A stretch of DNA of 64,000 nt. Source: Pempheris klunzingeri. Its lineage: Eukaryota; Chordata; Actinopteri; Acropomatiformes; Pempheridae. Under the pieces are notes generated by a model. It saw nothing but the letters and a program-made list of their open reading frames with translations. It searched no databases and was not told where the DNA came from. The DNA lies in the NCBI RefSeq assembly GCF_042242105.1, contig NC_092019.1, forward strand, positions 11,962,328-12,026,327, in the 5' to 3' direction. This document shows positions 11,421-23,900 of the stretch, piece by piece. The position numbers were made by a program, and so were the translations under genes. The number at the start of each line of letters is the position of its first letter. Positions within the stretch are counted from its first letter, which is position 1.

Positions 11421-12699
11421 GATGCTCAGTCAGTTTGTGTCGGTGGCCCTACAGTTTTTAAGATGAGTTCCTGTTGTGCTAGATGTGTCAATTAGAATAT
11501 AATCATCTGTATTGCACCAGAGCTGGACAACACCCAATGAACACAACAAAAACAACACGTCACAAATCATCATCAATACAGAAATATGAGTGCAAAGCTA
11601 GTCCAACTAAATTAAAAGACATTCTAATGCTATTTGTTTATTATTTTGATTGCACTCAGTGTTAACGATCCCTTGAGTATAGTTTACCAGAGGGGACTGG
11701 AACCCTCGCAGACTTCAATTTTAAAGCATGACCAGCAGATGTCGGTGCTACATTTCTTATAGATCAGTATGAAGAACATTTCTCCTCAGTCGTCTAATGT
11801 AGGCAGGATGCCATGTTTCACAGAGTGACAGCTGTTAAATGAAAATACGTATTTATAGATCTAAGTGTTGTTGGATCCAAAACGCCTCTATGCACTCGGA
11901 GCCCTCATTGGAGTCACGGCAGCTGCTTGGTTAGTTTCCCCCTACCATCCTCCTGTCCTGGTGGCTGAGTGGAGCTGCCTTGTGGCGTTTGTCTCCATCT
12001 TCTCTCTGCCTCCCTGTCAGTCACTCAGAGGTCTTGAACCCGGGTCATCCCCGTGAAGGACGGCACCCTGCGGCTCCAGTCATTATGGTGATGACACTGT
12101 TCGCACCCTCACGGTCTGAGCTCACTCACTTGAACTCTCACCAGCCTGTAGGATTGACAGGGCCGTGAGGATGTCCCGAGCAATGATAATAATAATAATA
12201 GAGATGGAGGGCAAAGCTTCAGAGGGGGGTCTTTCCATGTCACAGCCTCCTGACAATACCTTCTCTTTCCCCTTTGAAACATCAAAACAGGCACAGACGC
12301 ATTCCTATACGCGCGTAACCGGCCTCGCGTCTGAAGCGTGAACGCGGTTAAGTACAGCAGAGAGGGGCTCCCTGGACATGTGTAGACTGGAAACTCTTTA
12401 TACATCTTTTATATTTAAAAACCACGTTTTACGATTGTGATTTTAATGAAAAGTGTCCAGTTTTGTCACTTATCCAGCTCCATGTGGCCAAATGGCTCTC
12501 AAAATCCAATTATGGCGTCATTCACGATATAGACTTTAAGTTCCTGTTGAGGCCAGCATAGAAATCAATTTATCAATTAATCACAGTTTTATCACTGTAA
12601 TATTATCAGCATGGTAAGAGTAAAATGGATGAATAAGTGGATTTTTGTGCGGATGTTAAACTCTGCATCGGCTGACGTGTTTCAATCGTTCAGGGGAAA

Positions 12700-12976
12700 T
12701 GATGAGCAATTTTAGTGCGTGCGGGATCTGGAGATGGGATCGGCTGACGGCGGGGGGAGCAAACTCCACCCAGCAGATAGGATCTCGGGCAGGCGGAGCG
12801 GAGGGCAGCTAGTGCCGAAAGGGCTCGGACTGGTCGGACGGGACGCCTGACAAGTCCCGGAGAAAACTTCGGAGGGGCAAAGTCCAGCCTGAGTGCGAAG
12901 GAGACGGAGTGGAAGTTCATGTGTGAGAGCGTGCTGGGAGCAAAATCACATGTCATTTTAAAGAAATGCTCCAAAG
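12700..12976 (+). promoter_or_regulatory. GC/CpG-rich promoter and 5' UTR of sntb1
   Basis: Base composition shifts sharply from AT-rich to GC-rich with many CpGs (cggctgacggcgggg, ggcggagcggagg, ctcggactggtcgg), and the richness continues through exon 1. This is the usual CpG-island arrangement of a vertebrate housekeeping-like start. There is no clear TATA box just upstream. The transcription start is not fixed by sequence alone. Confidence 0.55.
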
Positions 12977-13185
12977 ATGGCGGTGGTAATAGCGACGGGA
13001 GTTTCAGGTGCCTCCGGAGTGCAAAAAAGTGGATTTGTGGAGGTTTTGGTGCGGGAGCGGTGGCACAAAGTTTTGGTCAACTTGAACGAGGAAGCGCTCA
13101 CGTTAAGCTGCGAGGAGAGCGGCGTCAACGACAGCGTGAACGACAATGTCAACTCCAACTGCGTTACGAACGGATCTTACCTTGA
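12919..13185 (+). other. Upstream ORF overlapping the sntb1 start
   Basis: ATG at 12919 (weak context, T at -3) opens 88 codons in a frame different from sntb1 and runs 200 bases past the sntb1 ATG. A second tiny uORF, ATG at 12966, ends at TAA 12987-12989 and also overlaps the main ATG. If the 5' UTR includes these, they could dampen sntb1 translation. Neither looks like a conserved protein. Confidence 0.4.
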
Positions 13186-13523
13186 CAACAATAACGCCAA
13201 CTCCAACAATGGTCCTCAAACTGTGCGCACAGCGTTCACGGACCTCCCGGAGCGAGTGCCCGAGGCGATCGCCAACAGAAAGCGGTGCGTCAAGGTGACC
13301 AAGCAGGAGGTCGGGGGACTCGGGATCAGCATCAAAGGGGGGAAGGAGAATAAAATGCCCATCCTCATCAGTAAGATATTCAAGGGGCTCGCAGCGGACC
13401 AGACCCAGGCTCTGTACGTCGGGGACGCCATCCTGACCGTGAACGGCGCGAACCTGCGGGACGCGACCCACGACGAGGCTGTGCAGGCGCTGAAACGGGC
13501 CGGGAAAGAGGTGACACTGGAAG
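12977..13523 (+). CDS. sntb1: sntb1 exon 1: PH1a and PDZ
   Basis: Encodes residues 1-182. It opens [20 protein letters not shown] and [16 protein letters not shown] (PH1 first strands). The Asn/Ser-rich insert at 51-80 follows, then PDZ with [27 protein letters not shown] and [11 protein letters not shown]. The donor is GAAG|gtaggc in phase 1. GC-rich, unlike the flanking introns. Confidence 0.94.
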
Positions 13524-14927
13524 GTAGGCAGGCTGGACAGGCTTTGTGCGAAAGAAACAGTGGGGGATCTAAAGTAAGGGTCAGGGACTCCTAAACTTTT
13601 TCCATACGATGCATGCTCTTTTGCATTGGATGAACTCCCACAAGATAAGGTCTCATTGTAGGAATGTGAGTGCTTGTGTTTATACAAATTAGAGAAGCAG
13701 CTGTGAAGAGTATTTGGGGAAATGAGAGCAAAGTGTTAGATCTCAGTTTAAGCAAGGTCATTCTGTGTTAGGAGGAAATGTTCAGCCTCATTTATATGGA
13801 GACCTGATATGACCTCACTTACCAATATGATCATCTTGTGTGGGACTTCCTTATTCCACATGGCTGCTTATATCCTAGACAGGTGTTGGGCTGTTCAGTG
13901 CATGTGATCCAGTAGGTCAGTGGTCAGCAGGACACAAAGTGCAACAAGTTTTCTAGTCTACCTGCCACTTGATTGCATTCACTTTGCATCCCAGGTATAA
14001 ATCACTCCTTGATTAGACGAGCAGAATGAAAAACTGCAGGGCTCTGAGTGTTGACGCCTTGAGAATGAAAACCTCTGCTCTAGGATGTGATTTATTTTCC
14101 ATTACAGAATGGAGGTCTTGGTTAATAACAAGACCTGAGACAGAAAAGGCTACAGTCTTTTTATTGAACCATCTATGCTATTCATACATCAATTCATCAA
14201 ATCAGTTTTCTTACTCATTTACAAAGTCAGCCACACATTTTCTCCCATGGTACCAAACTTAAGAGAAGTGAAACTTTTTTTTCTCTGCAAATTTATTTCA
14301 TTTACAGCAAGATAGAGGGAAGACACTCTACTTAATCGTGCATGTAGTGCAACTTTGCCATCCTAGGTTTATTCCATAATTGAGAAAGATGTGAGTGGCT
14401 GGCTGCACAAAAGAACAGTTCAAATTTCTAAAGAAACAGTTATTGTACAACCAGAGGTGCCAAGGAAGAACCATGCAAGGTCGAACCCACATTGTCTGTC
14501 TTCCTCTCATGCTCTCCTGTAAGCAAGGCCACTCAAACAAATCCAGCTCTACACTTCACACATAATCACACTCAACCACACACATGGATACATAGGTAAA
14601 GACACACACACACACTTACTTTCATCTCACCCACATAAGCAGTGCAGCCAAGTTGGTATTTCCAGCCAGAAGTGAAGATGAAAATCAGACTGATGGCAGG
14701 CAGACTCCACTCGGAAGGATGAGCATCATTTTACCCTCTTAATAATGCACACACTCACACACTCACACACACACATACACAGGCACAAATACACATGGAT
14801 TTACACACCGGAAAATGTTGCACACAAGTGCCCACTTCTGAGTTTTTTTTAAAAATTCCTGTTCCTGTGAGGACTCTTGGACTCAAGATAGTAAGAACAA
14901 AGTGTGTCTCGCTCTCCCTCTCACTGT

Positions 14928-14961
<34 letters not shown>

Positions 14962-17900
14962 CAAACATGGTGATGATCCTTCCCGGGGGGACACGAGGGC
15001 TATACTGCAGAGGAAAAAGCAAGTCCCTGCTGAAAACGAACTGAGATAAGAAAGAGGGAGAGGGGGAATGGAGCAGCCAAGGAGGAAGGGGAAAGGGGAG
15101 AGTGAGAGATGGGACTGAAATGTGAATTTAATGAGGAAGAGAGATAGAAAGAGACTGAACAGAAGGAGAGCTAAGGAGGGAGGCTAAGAGGCTGAAAAAA
15201 AGTTGACAGCGAGGGTTAACTTAAGGGTAACAGAGAGACAAGTTCATCACAACTGCAATTTAACAGATCATTTGCATTTGAGAAAGCAGTGAATCATAGA
15301 GGACGAGTGCAAAGTGGCAAAATGCGTTTTCAATTGAGTTTCATTGATCTTTTGTTGTGAAAGGTGCTTAACACGTAACCAAGCATGTAAACTTTGATTT
15401 GAAAAAAACAAAAAACACGAGCAGTGATATGTAAAGTCTAAAGATGAGTGATACTTTCCCTTGTTTATTTCTGGGTGTAAACCACCTTCTAAGATGTGAG
15501 AGAAGAAGACACATTACATGAGGAGGAAACATCTGATTCAGCTGTTAAGGGAGATAGTACATATCTCATGGGATAGGAGTGTGCTACTGTGTGTGTTCAG
15601 TGCACTGCATTTTGTGTGAGTGTGTATGCTGGACAGCTTGCATGTGCGTGTTTGTAATCTGCGTATTTTACTGTAGCACTGACGAGCCATCTTGGAAACT
15701 CATTAGGGGGGTGAAGAGCAAATTCACTGCTCACGCCTGCCAGATGCAGGCTGTAACAGGGGCAAGCACATTGACTCGCTGGTCAAAAACTGCTCTGCAG
15801 CCAGAGGACCACGGTGCGAGCCCTCATGTCAGAGAGCATCGACTTTTTTTGACTGCCCCCTGAGCAAGACGCAGACTCTCTGCTGGCTTTGTTCTGTGGC
15901 TCAGCATGTCGTCTGACAAGCCAAAAGTGAATTTCTCTATGGGGATCAATCAAGGTTCTGCAGCTGTTTCACAAAGCTCCTAGCAACCACAGCCAGTGCT
16001 ATTACTGAGGTCCAGTGAAAAATTGGTTCAACACAAATATTGGCTTTAAATAATTGGTTAGACACAAATAATGGTTATACTTGCATAATGATATAGCTTC
16101 AAGTTTGTACTGGCCCTATACTGTACAGCTTGTACAGTACATTGTAAGGCAAGGCAGTTTTATTTATGAGGCACAGAACAGCCTCCCCATGCCTTCGTGG
16201 GTTTTGTCCAGGTACTCTGGCTTCCTCCCAAAGCCCAAAGACATGCAGGTTAGGTTAATTGGTGACTCTAGATTGCATGTAGGTCTGAGTGTGAGCGTGA
16301 ATGTTTGTCTGTCTCTATATGTCAGCCCTGTGATTGACTAGCAGCCAGTCCAGGGTGTACACCACCTCTTGTTCAATGTCTGCTGGGGATTGGCTCCAGC
16401 CCCCCCCGCAGCCCTTAAGGATAAGCAGTATAGGCAATGAATGGATGGATTTCATGTGCAGTGGTAGATTTAAGGTGTCTTCCACAGAAGTTAAAAACGC
16501 ATAGCATAATGCCAAAACAATAAAATTCAACAGAGATTTGAAATGCAACACAATAATAAGCACATTTTAACAGCATACAACAGCGATAGCATTTCAAAAA
16601 CCAAGAAAGATCTGAGAAGAAAAACACTAACAATTGGTGGGTGAGTAAACAAGGGCCACTTGGAGCATTGCCTAATGTTAATAATCCAATTACAGTAGGT
16701 TACAGCAGTAAAAAGGCCATGCTTAGACTTTTTGCTCTGTGTTTGTGGAAGATATGTTGACATGTCACACAAACACAGTGAATAATGTGTAAATAATTAA
16801 ATTACGATGACTGAATGTGATTTAGCTGCTTCAGTTTCAGGGTACCGGTATGGCACAGCTGCTCTCTCAAGCTTTCTTTTCTCAGTCTTCACACTACTAA
16901 TTGCTTTTTTTGTGTGTAAAAACTAACGCAGCACCACAAATGCCTCTGAGGAGAGACTATCCAAAAGTGTGTGCTGTTGCAGATTCAGTTCAAAAAGACA
17001 CACAGAGGGCATGGTGTTGAGAACCTGTGAGATGCCCCGGATGGCAACTTTAGGAGACGTGATCCTTTTAGATGCCCGTGGTAAACAACTCCATAAGTCT
17101 CTGGATGAAAGACCTTTACAGGTGTCAGTCCTTGTTTTCATTTTTGGATTGCTGTTTATGTAATGATGATGGAACATTTAGTCCAACTGTGGGGTTCCTG
17201 AGTTTAGTTTATGCACGAGGAGCAATTGGTTATGATAAAAAGAGGAGAGAACAAGTCCTTAGGAAAAATATGTAATTCAATTCACGTGTTTAAAAATAAA
17301 ACTGGGTTGTCTTCTAACACGTAAAAATAGTTTCCATATTTAGATTACTGTGTGTTTTACAGCCAGATAGAGATAAATGATGATGTCTATCTCACACAAG
17401 GAGAGATCAGGTTGTTCATCTACAAAACATTTTTGTGTTACGCTGAATGTACCAGTGTGATTGTTTATTGAATGAAGTGTAGGCTGGCCGGCTGCTCAGA
17501 GATATAACTGATTTTCACAGACCTCATGTGTAGTAGTACAGGTTGTCTTGGTATCCTTGTACTTTTGTCACTGTTGACACGATACGTCCTTGATTTCGGA
17601 CAGCAGTAGAGAACAGCAGGCTCTTCATTAGCTGGCAACTGTTGATATTGCTGACTAAAATCACATAATATACGCTAATGTCAGATTTAAGCATTGGTTA
17701 CAAATCACACATTTTGTTTTCAGGTGACTTGATGTGTATATATTCCATATTTATTTCCTGGGCACATGTATGTATATAAATAGCTGCCTTAGTTATTTTA
17801 TTTAATTTATCATTTATTTAATCTTACTCTATTCTACATTTTTTTTTGTATATACTGTATGTTCTATGTGTGCGTGTAGCCCAAGGGTACCTTGACCTTG

Positions 17901-20900
17901 ATACCTACCATATTTGTGTCAAGACAAGATCAGAAAAGCCTAAACATGAAAGCAGAGTAAACTAAAAGTCAGAACACAATGAAGAACATCTGCTACTCTT
18001 CAGCAGGCAGGAAATGAGACAGTGTCCTTTGAGCCCTCCTGATGATCCCTAAACAAGCCGTACCTGTCATCACCTGACATCTGGATGGGTTTCTGTATGA
18101 GTGTGTATGAATGTGCTGCTGTCAGCAGTGTGATGCAGAGTGTGTGTGTGTGTTTGAGTATGTGTGCAGCGTGTGTCATCAAGTTTAGTCATCAACAGAG
18201 TGGTCTAGACTGAAGCTGCACTCAGTGTATCTCGTTGAGTGTGTATTTGTGTCTATAGGCACATGTCTTTGTATAGTTATGAGGACATATTTTGGTTTTA
18301 AACCATCGTTGTGAGGACGTTCCTGCATTGTGAAGACATTTTGCCCCGTCCTCACAACCTCAAAGGGCCTTTTGGGGGTTAAGATTTGGTTTTAAGGTTA
18401 ACATTAGAATTAATTTAATGTCAGGGTGACTCATTTAGTTGTGATGGTTAAGGTTAGAGTTTGGGGCTAGGGGAGGCATTATGTCAACGTGTGTCCTCAC
18501 AACTATAGAACAATGAGAATGTGTGCGAGGTAAAGAAATTAAGAAAGAGAGAGTCGATGTGTCTACCAGCTGACTGTTTATGTCATTAGAGAAACTATCA
18601 TCTCCTCCGCTACTGTTTGTGGAGTCTGACTCAGAGCGGATGATGGTGATGATAATAACAACTGTGGCGTTGGAGTAGTGATTGTTGTGGTGAGGATAAT
18701 AGATTGAATCATTCATTCCTCTCCTCTGTGAATGTTTACACAGCCAAAACAAAAGCAGACACCGAGAGCTGAAGCTCATCTGTTTTTCCTGTTGGCTTTG
18801 TCGCAGACAACAAAAACCTCTCTTCCCCTCCAGGTGTAATCATTGTGTTTTTGTACCATGTGTTTTTTTTCCTGTGAGGGCCATCATAAAACTCAGCTGC
18901 CCCACAGTGGCTAAATTCTTTACTTCAAAGCTTAAATTGGGAATTTAAAAGAAAAAGATTTAACAGGGTGATCGAAATCGACCCGTTATAAGAAGGCTGT
19001 TAGAGCGTTACGCCGCTGTAGTGACTTCTGGTGAATCTTCTGGTGTGTCGCTGTAGATGAGTCAACTGCCTTCACGCTTTCTGTGGTTGTGGTTTTGAGA
19101 ATGTACGGTGCTTTATGTTGCCATCTATGGAAATACTGAAACATGTAACACTCTCTCAACATCTCAGGTTTACAGGCTGATCGTAACGAAGATAAAGTAC
19201 AGTGATTTTCACTTTTTTCTCTTTTTATGGAGGCTACATTACAGTATTATTCTCCTCTCCTTTCAGCATTAGGAATAGTTGCAACTGCGTTTTTTTTTTT
19301 GTGAGCAAACATTGAAGAAATGCAATGACAGATCTATGTGCAGTTTAAATATGGATGAAGTGAATATGCATAACATTTTGATTATTAGGGTGATGCACTA
19401 AAGTTTTGATGACATGTACAGTAGCTCTTGTACTACACTAATTAACCATTTGCCGATTAAAAATACTACTACATAACAAACTAATGAAGTCGTAGTTTTC
19501 TTTAGTTAGAAGGGATGAACACAATGTTTTATTTATTTCTTGAGGAGGCAAATAGTCAACTGTAAGTCACTTTGTACTAGCTGTTAAATTAGTGTAATGT
19601 AATATAAGTTATTACTTACTTACAGCCCTAAAAACATCACACCAAAGAAGAGGAATTTAAGCCTCAGCACTCTTTTTAAATAAGATGAGCACTACTCATC
19701 TCTCTGTTCACCATCTGTGTACAGAATTCACTACTTGTATTCCACGTTCATAGTCATGGCCATATGTACAGCCAAAACAATATATTGTTATATACTTTCT
19801 ACAGAAGACCTGAAGTCTGCTGGTCATTTTCTTTAATCTACAGGTTCCATGATAGTGTGAGCTCATATTTGATATTTCATCTATCCAACATCAGCGGCAT
19901 GTTGAAATTAAATGTAGAAAAATAGAAAACATTTTCATTAGATTAATGTCTGTTGAGTGAGTGCCTGTTTCACACCTCATCTTCTATACTTGTTTAAACT
20001 TCTGAGCTCGCATGTAGTAAGTAACTGTTTGACATCCAGTTTGAAGATCAGTGTCAATGAGTAATTCTGCCTACACACACATTTCAAATTTTTTTTGTCA
20101 AATTCCCTCCATCAGAAGGAACTCTGCCTTAGTTACTGTTCATTGTTCAGCTAAGGTGATATTTGACCTCTGAGATATTGGTCCAAATCTTACAAAAAGA
20201 TGCCTTCAGGGTGGATTTGTAAAGGCCTTTTGTACTGCTGTTGTATCCAGCTACCTGCTCAGTGCCTACGAGGAGTAAAAGCCTTCATTCTGCAATCAGA
20301 GGACCCTTTTTTCTTCTTTTCTAGCTCTTTGCCCTGTTCTGTTCTCTCTCCAGCTTCTACCAGTGTTAACCCTCCACTTTCTCTCCCAAAGCCGTAATGA
20401 GAGAAGGTTCTTTTTTTCCTTTGGTGCATTTTCTCACCAAATAAGAATCCCCATTTATGGGGCATATCGTAGAAAGTCCAATGACTTCAGACCTCATTGA
20501 ATACTGTTAAGGACCATTAAGTGAAAAAGACACAATGGGACAGATGTAGTAATTACACCTGATGTTATAGAGCAGTGTGTGTGTGTGTGTGTGTGTATTC
20601 ATTGTGAATGTCTATGGTAGACACAACTGAGAAATGAGCTCTAAGGCTCTTGAAGAAATGAATTGCCTCATTTGGAAAATGTGTTAGTGAATGGGGTTGA
20701 GTGCAGTTTTAAGTGTCATCGATGGAAGTGAACGGCATTTTCAGTGCTGAGTTAAACAGCTGGTCTTTGGTGATAAATTGCCATTACAACATCTGCATCA
20801 CGACTGTTGTAACAGCAAGCTATTGGTTCACAGTGAAAGAGATTTAGTTGTGTCTCCATGGGCATGCTCTCACTTTGACTCAAGCACAAGCCAGAAAAAT

Positions 20901-23900
20901 GGAAAATAAAATCAGACAGATGGGAGAGCCCCTCATTTGGATCTTTTGGTCTGACTTATGTGACGACAAACCAGCTGCTCTCAAATGAAGGCTCAAGTAG
21001 CGGGAGACTTCAAGTTCTTATCGTGCTATTGAGGTTACTGAGCAGAGTTGGCCGTGTAGTGGAATAGAAACGTGACTCAAGGGAATTCACACACATTTAC
21101 ACACTTCCAGCGTAATGATCACATGGACTCCACCCCATTTATTTTCCCCTCTGCTGGAAACACTAACAGCTTTATTTCTGAGCACAGTAAAGTGAGTTTA
21201 CATTTCCTCCATCCAATCTGTAAATGTGAACTGAAAACGAATCACCCACTAAACACTTTGTGAAATTGTGTTTGATTTGTTTTCAATTTAGATTTGAAAT
21301 ATAAAAAAGATGCCAAAGTTGACGTTTTTTAACTGCTTGTTTTGGTACAAAAAACAAAAAAAATAACTTAAAGCTTAGAGAAAACAGAAAACCCTCACCT
21401 TTCCTCCACTGATATCACCACTGCAACACTAAACGATAGATAAGGTTGGTATAGTGACACAGTTTTATCATGCTTTAATTAACATAGTGATACAGAGGGA
21501 CTGTCGGAAAGTCCATCTCAGACTACTGTGTAACTACAGCAGCTAATGTTTAATGTCTTGGCTGTGTTACAAGGGTGTAACCCCTAAAACATAACTGTAA
21601 ATGAAGCTGAACAAATCTTACGATTCACCACTTTAAGTACAATGTTGCGTGTTGTGATTTTGCTACTGTTTGGCACTATCATTAAATGAAGCAGCTCATT
21701 TGATAGCAGGAGACTAATTAAATGGTAGAAAATGCTTACTTGTGCGTGTGTGTGTGTCTGTCGGGTCCAAAGTCCTGCAGTGATGATGGATTATCAGTGG
21801 CACACACACACACACACACACACACAAGTGGACTCACATTTTGTGGACCTTAAGCATTTTCCTTCTGTCTCTTTGCAGCTTCGTCATGTTTTTCAGCACA
21901 GAAGATGGAGCAGACAGTGTGTGTGCTAGAGTGTGTATCTTTTTGTACTTGCATTAGTCTATCTGAAATTTGAAAACCTTGTTGCTTTTTCTTCTCCAAA
22001 TCTGCATCCTACATAAATGCATGGCTCCTAAGAAACAAAACCAGAGAAGGCTGTCATCATCCAACTGCAGCAGATTCAATATTTTCAGCCCGTTGAATTC
22101 ACTTGTGTTGCACCTCGTTATGATGCGTTTTAACAAGTAGATCAGCCGTTTTTCAGCCCTTTAATCGGATCTGACTGTGTGGGTTATTCTACTGTGCAGT
22201 TGGATCACATCGCCACTGAAGGTCCATTGAGGACACCCTCAGCTCACCCCCGTGTCCTCCTCTGTGTTATGTGTCAGCCTGTCATCTCTCCCCTACAGGT
22301 TGGTGGTGGTTAGGCTTGTTACACAGTCTCAATGGGGTCTATAGTGCGTCTCCCAAGAATAGTTCACATAGCCTGCTGGATTATAAATGCCACCAGCCAT
22401 GTGCCAATTATACACGGCTTGTACAATGGGATATGCCAATTTAACATCCAGTGCATACCATGGATTCAGAACATTTAGGACATAGAAAGCATACGAAGTA
22501 CCCACTTTATCTCTGCCTCTCCATTTCTGTGTTTCCCTGAAACATGTGCCCTGTCTTCTCTTGTCTTCTCCGCCTTCTCAAATGTAAAAACATGAAGAAT
22601 CTAAAATAGTTATCAAGCCTCCAGTGATTCCGAGTTTGACATCTACAAGTAAAGCTTTCTGTTTTACCGGTTGGAAATGGGAGAGGGACTCTGCAGCATC
22701 AGTTGTGACTTTCCTACCAGGAAATTTTCTGTTTTCAGGATGATAATTCTCTTGAAACTGCCTGTCTGTAGCAGCAGAGACAAGGTGTTAATCATCCGCA
22801 CAGTTGAAGCATGAATGCTTACATTTTAATAAATTAACTGAGAGGTGGAGAGCCACCCGAATCTGTTCTGGCTATCTGCATTTTGACATTTGCTGTTATC
22901 ATCTTAAATTGACTGTGGAGAATACTCTTAAGTGGTAGAATAACAAGTTGTACACAAATTCATTAAATAAATTTGATATGAATATGATACTTTAAAAGAA
23001 ATCCATGCAGCCTTTTGTCCAAACCTGAACCAGTGGATCGATCGCAGGTTAGTGAACAGACTCATAGTCATAACGTCTGTTACTGAAGTCAAAAATGACA
23101 AACAGACAAGTTTCCAGACTTCCCACACACCTTTGTGGGCCTTTCAAGTTCAAGCATCATTAATGCACAGAGATATTGCTAAGAGTTACCTTTTCAATCT
23201 GCTGCCCCATGTCAGTCTGTAATACTTACCAAATGCCTCAGCAGGGCTATAATGAAACAGTTTCTATTCCTGCTATGTGTCTAAACATCTGTGGCATCCC
23301 CACATCCTTCCACTGGCCTGTTATCTAGACAAACTACCTCCAAAAGAGTGAGCATTCATAAACGGGAAGGTGTCATTTTTTTATTGCTTCTGATAAGCTC
23401 TGAATATGGGTGTGCTATCGAGAGATATCTACAAGGTCAAACACACGGATTCTACTTTTTATTGCCGACTGCGTTAAATGATGTTGAAACAATGCCCGTG
23501 CCAAAACACATCAGTGCTCAATGCGGTTGGCTTTGATGCAGTTTGAATTCTATGAATGTGGGTTTTGTAAATTGTGTAAATATGAATACATAATTAAGCA
23601 TAGATTTTCCTTGTTTCATTAAGCATTTATTAAAACAAGGTTTACAGCATAATGTTCAGTGTAACGTTGGGAGTTTTTTTTGCAGTTTTTATTTTCACTA
23701 TTGCATTAGCGACTTAGAAATCTATGTGTGTTGCTCTTCCAATAATTGAACCAAAAACTGCTGCAGGAACCTACTGAATCAAAGATTTGATATACCTGTA
23801 ACTATGGGGTAAATTATACTTTAAACTTGAAGTTTATTTAAATCACAAAATGTACTATTTCCAAGTCTCAGTTCAATCCTGTATACCGGAAATCTCTCTC

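Larger units (their letters stand above)
7250..12699. other. Intergenic between the TRIM gene and sntb1
   Basis: About 5.4 kb without a supported gene. Contents noted: (TTTG)n near 10545-10564, one arm of an inverted repeat at 11150-11290, TA-rich near-palindromic DNA at 11320-11355, A16 at 11405-11420, and a partly palindromic spot near 9134-9182. Small frames are not conserved-looking. The sntb1 promoter should lie at the right end. Confidence 0.65.

Noticed and set aside
13103..13687. 194-codon minus-strand frame across sntb1 exon 1
   Set aside because: It is antisense to a GC-rich, clearly coding exon, where long opposite-strand frames are expected. No domain seen.
16119..16137. TACTGTACA...TGTACAGTA palindrome as an operator
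   Set aside because: A lone short palindrome in a vertebrate intron; expected by chance and with no nearby regulated start.
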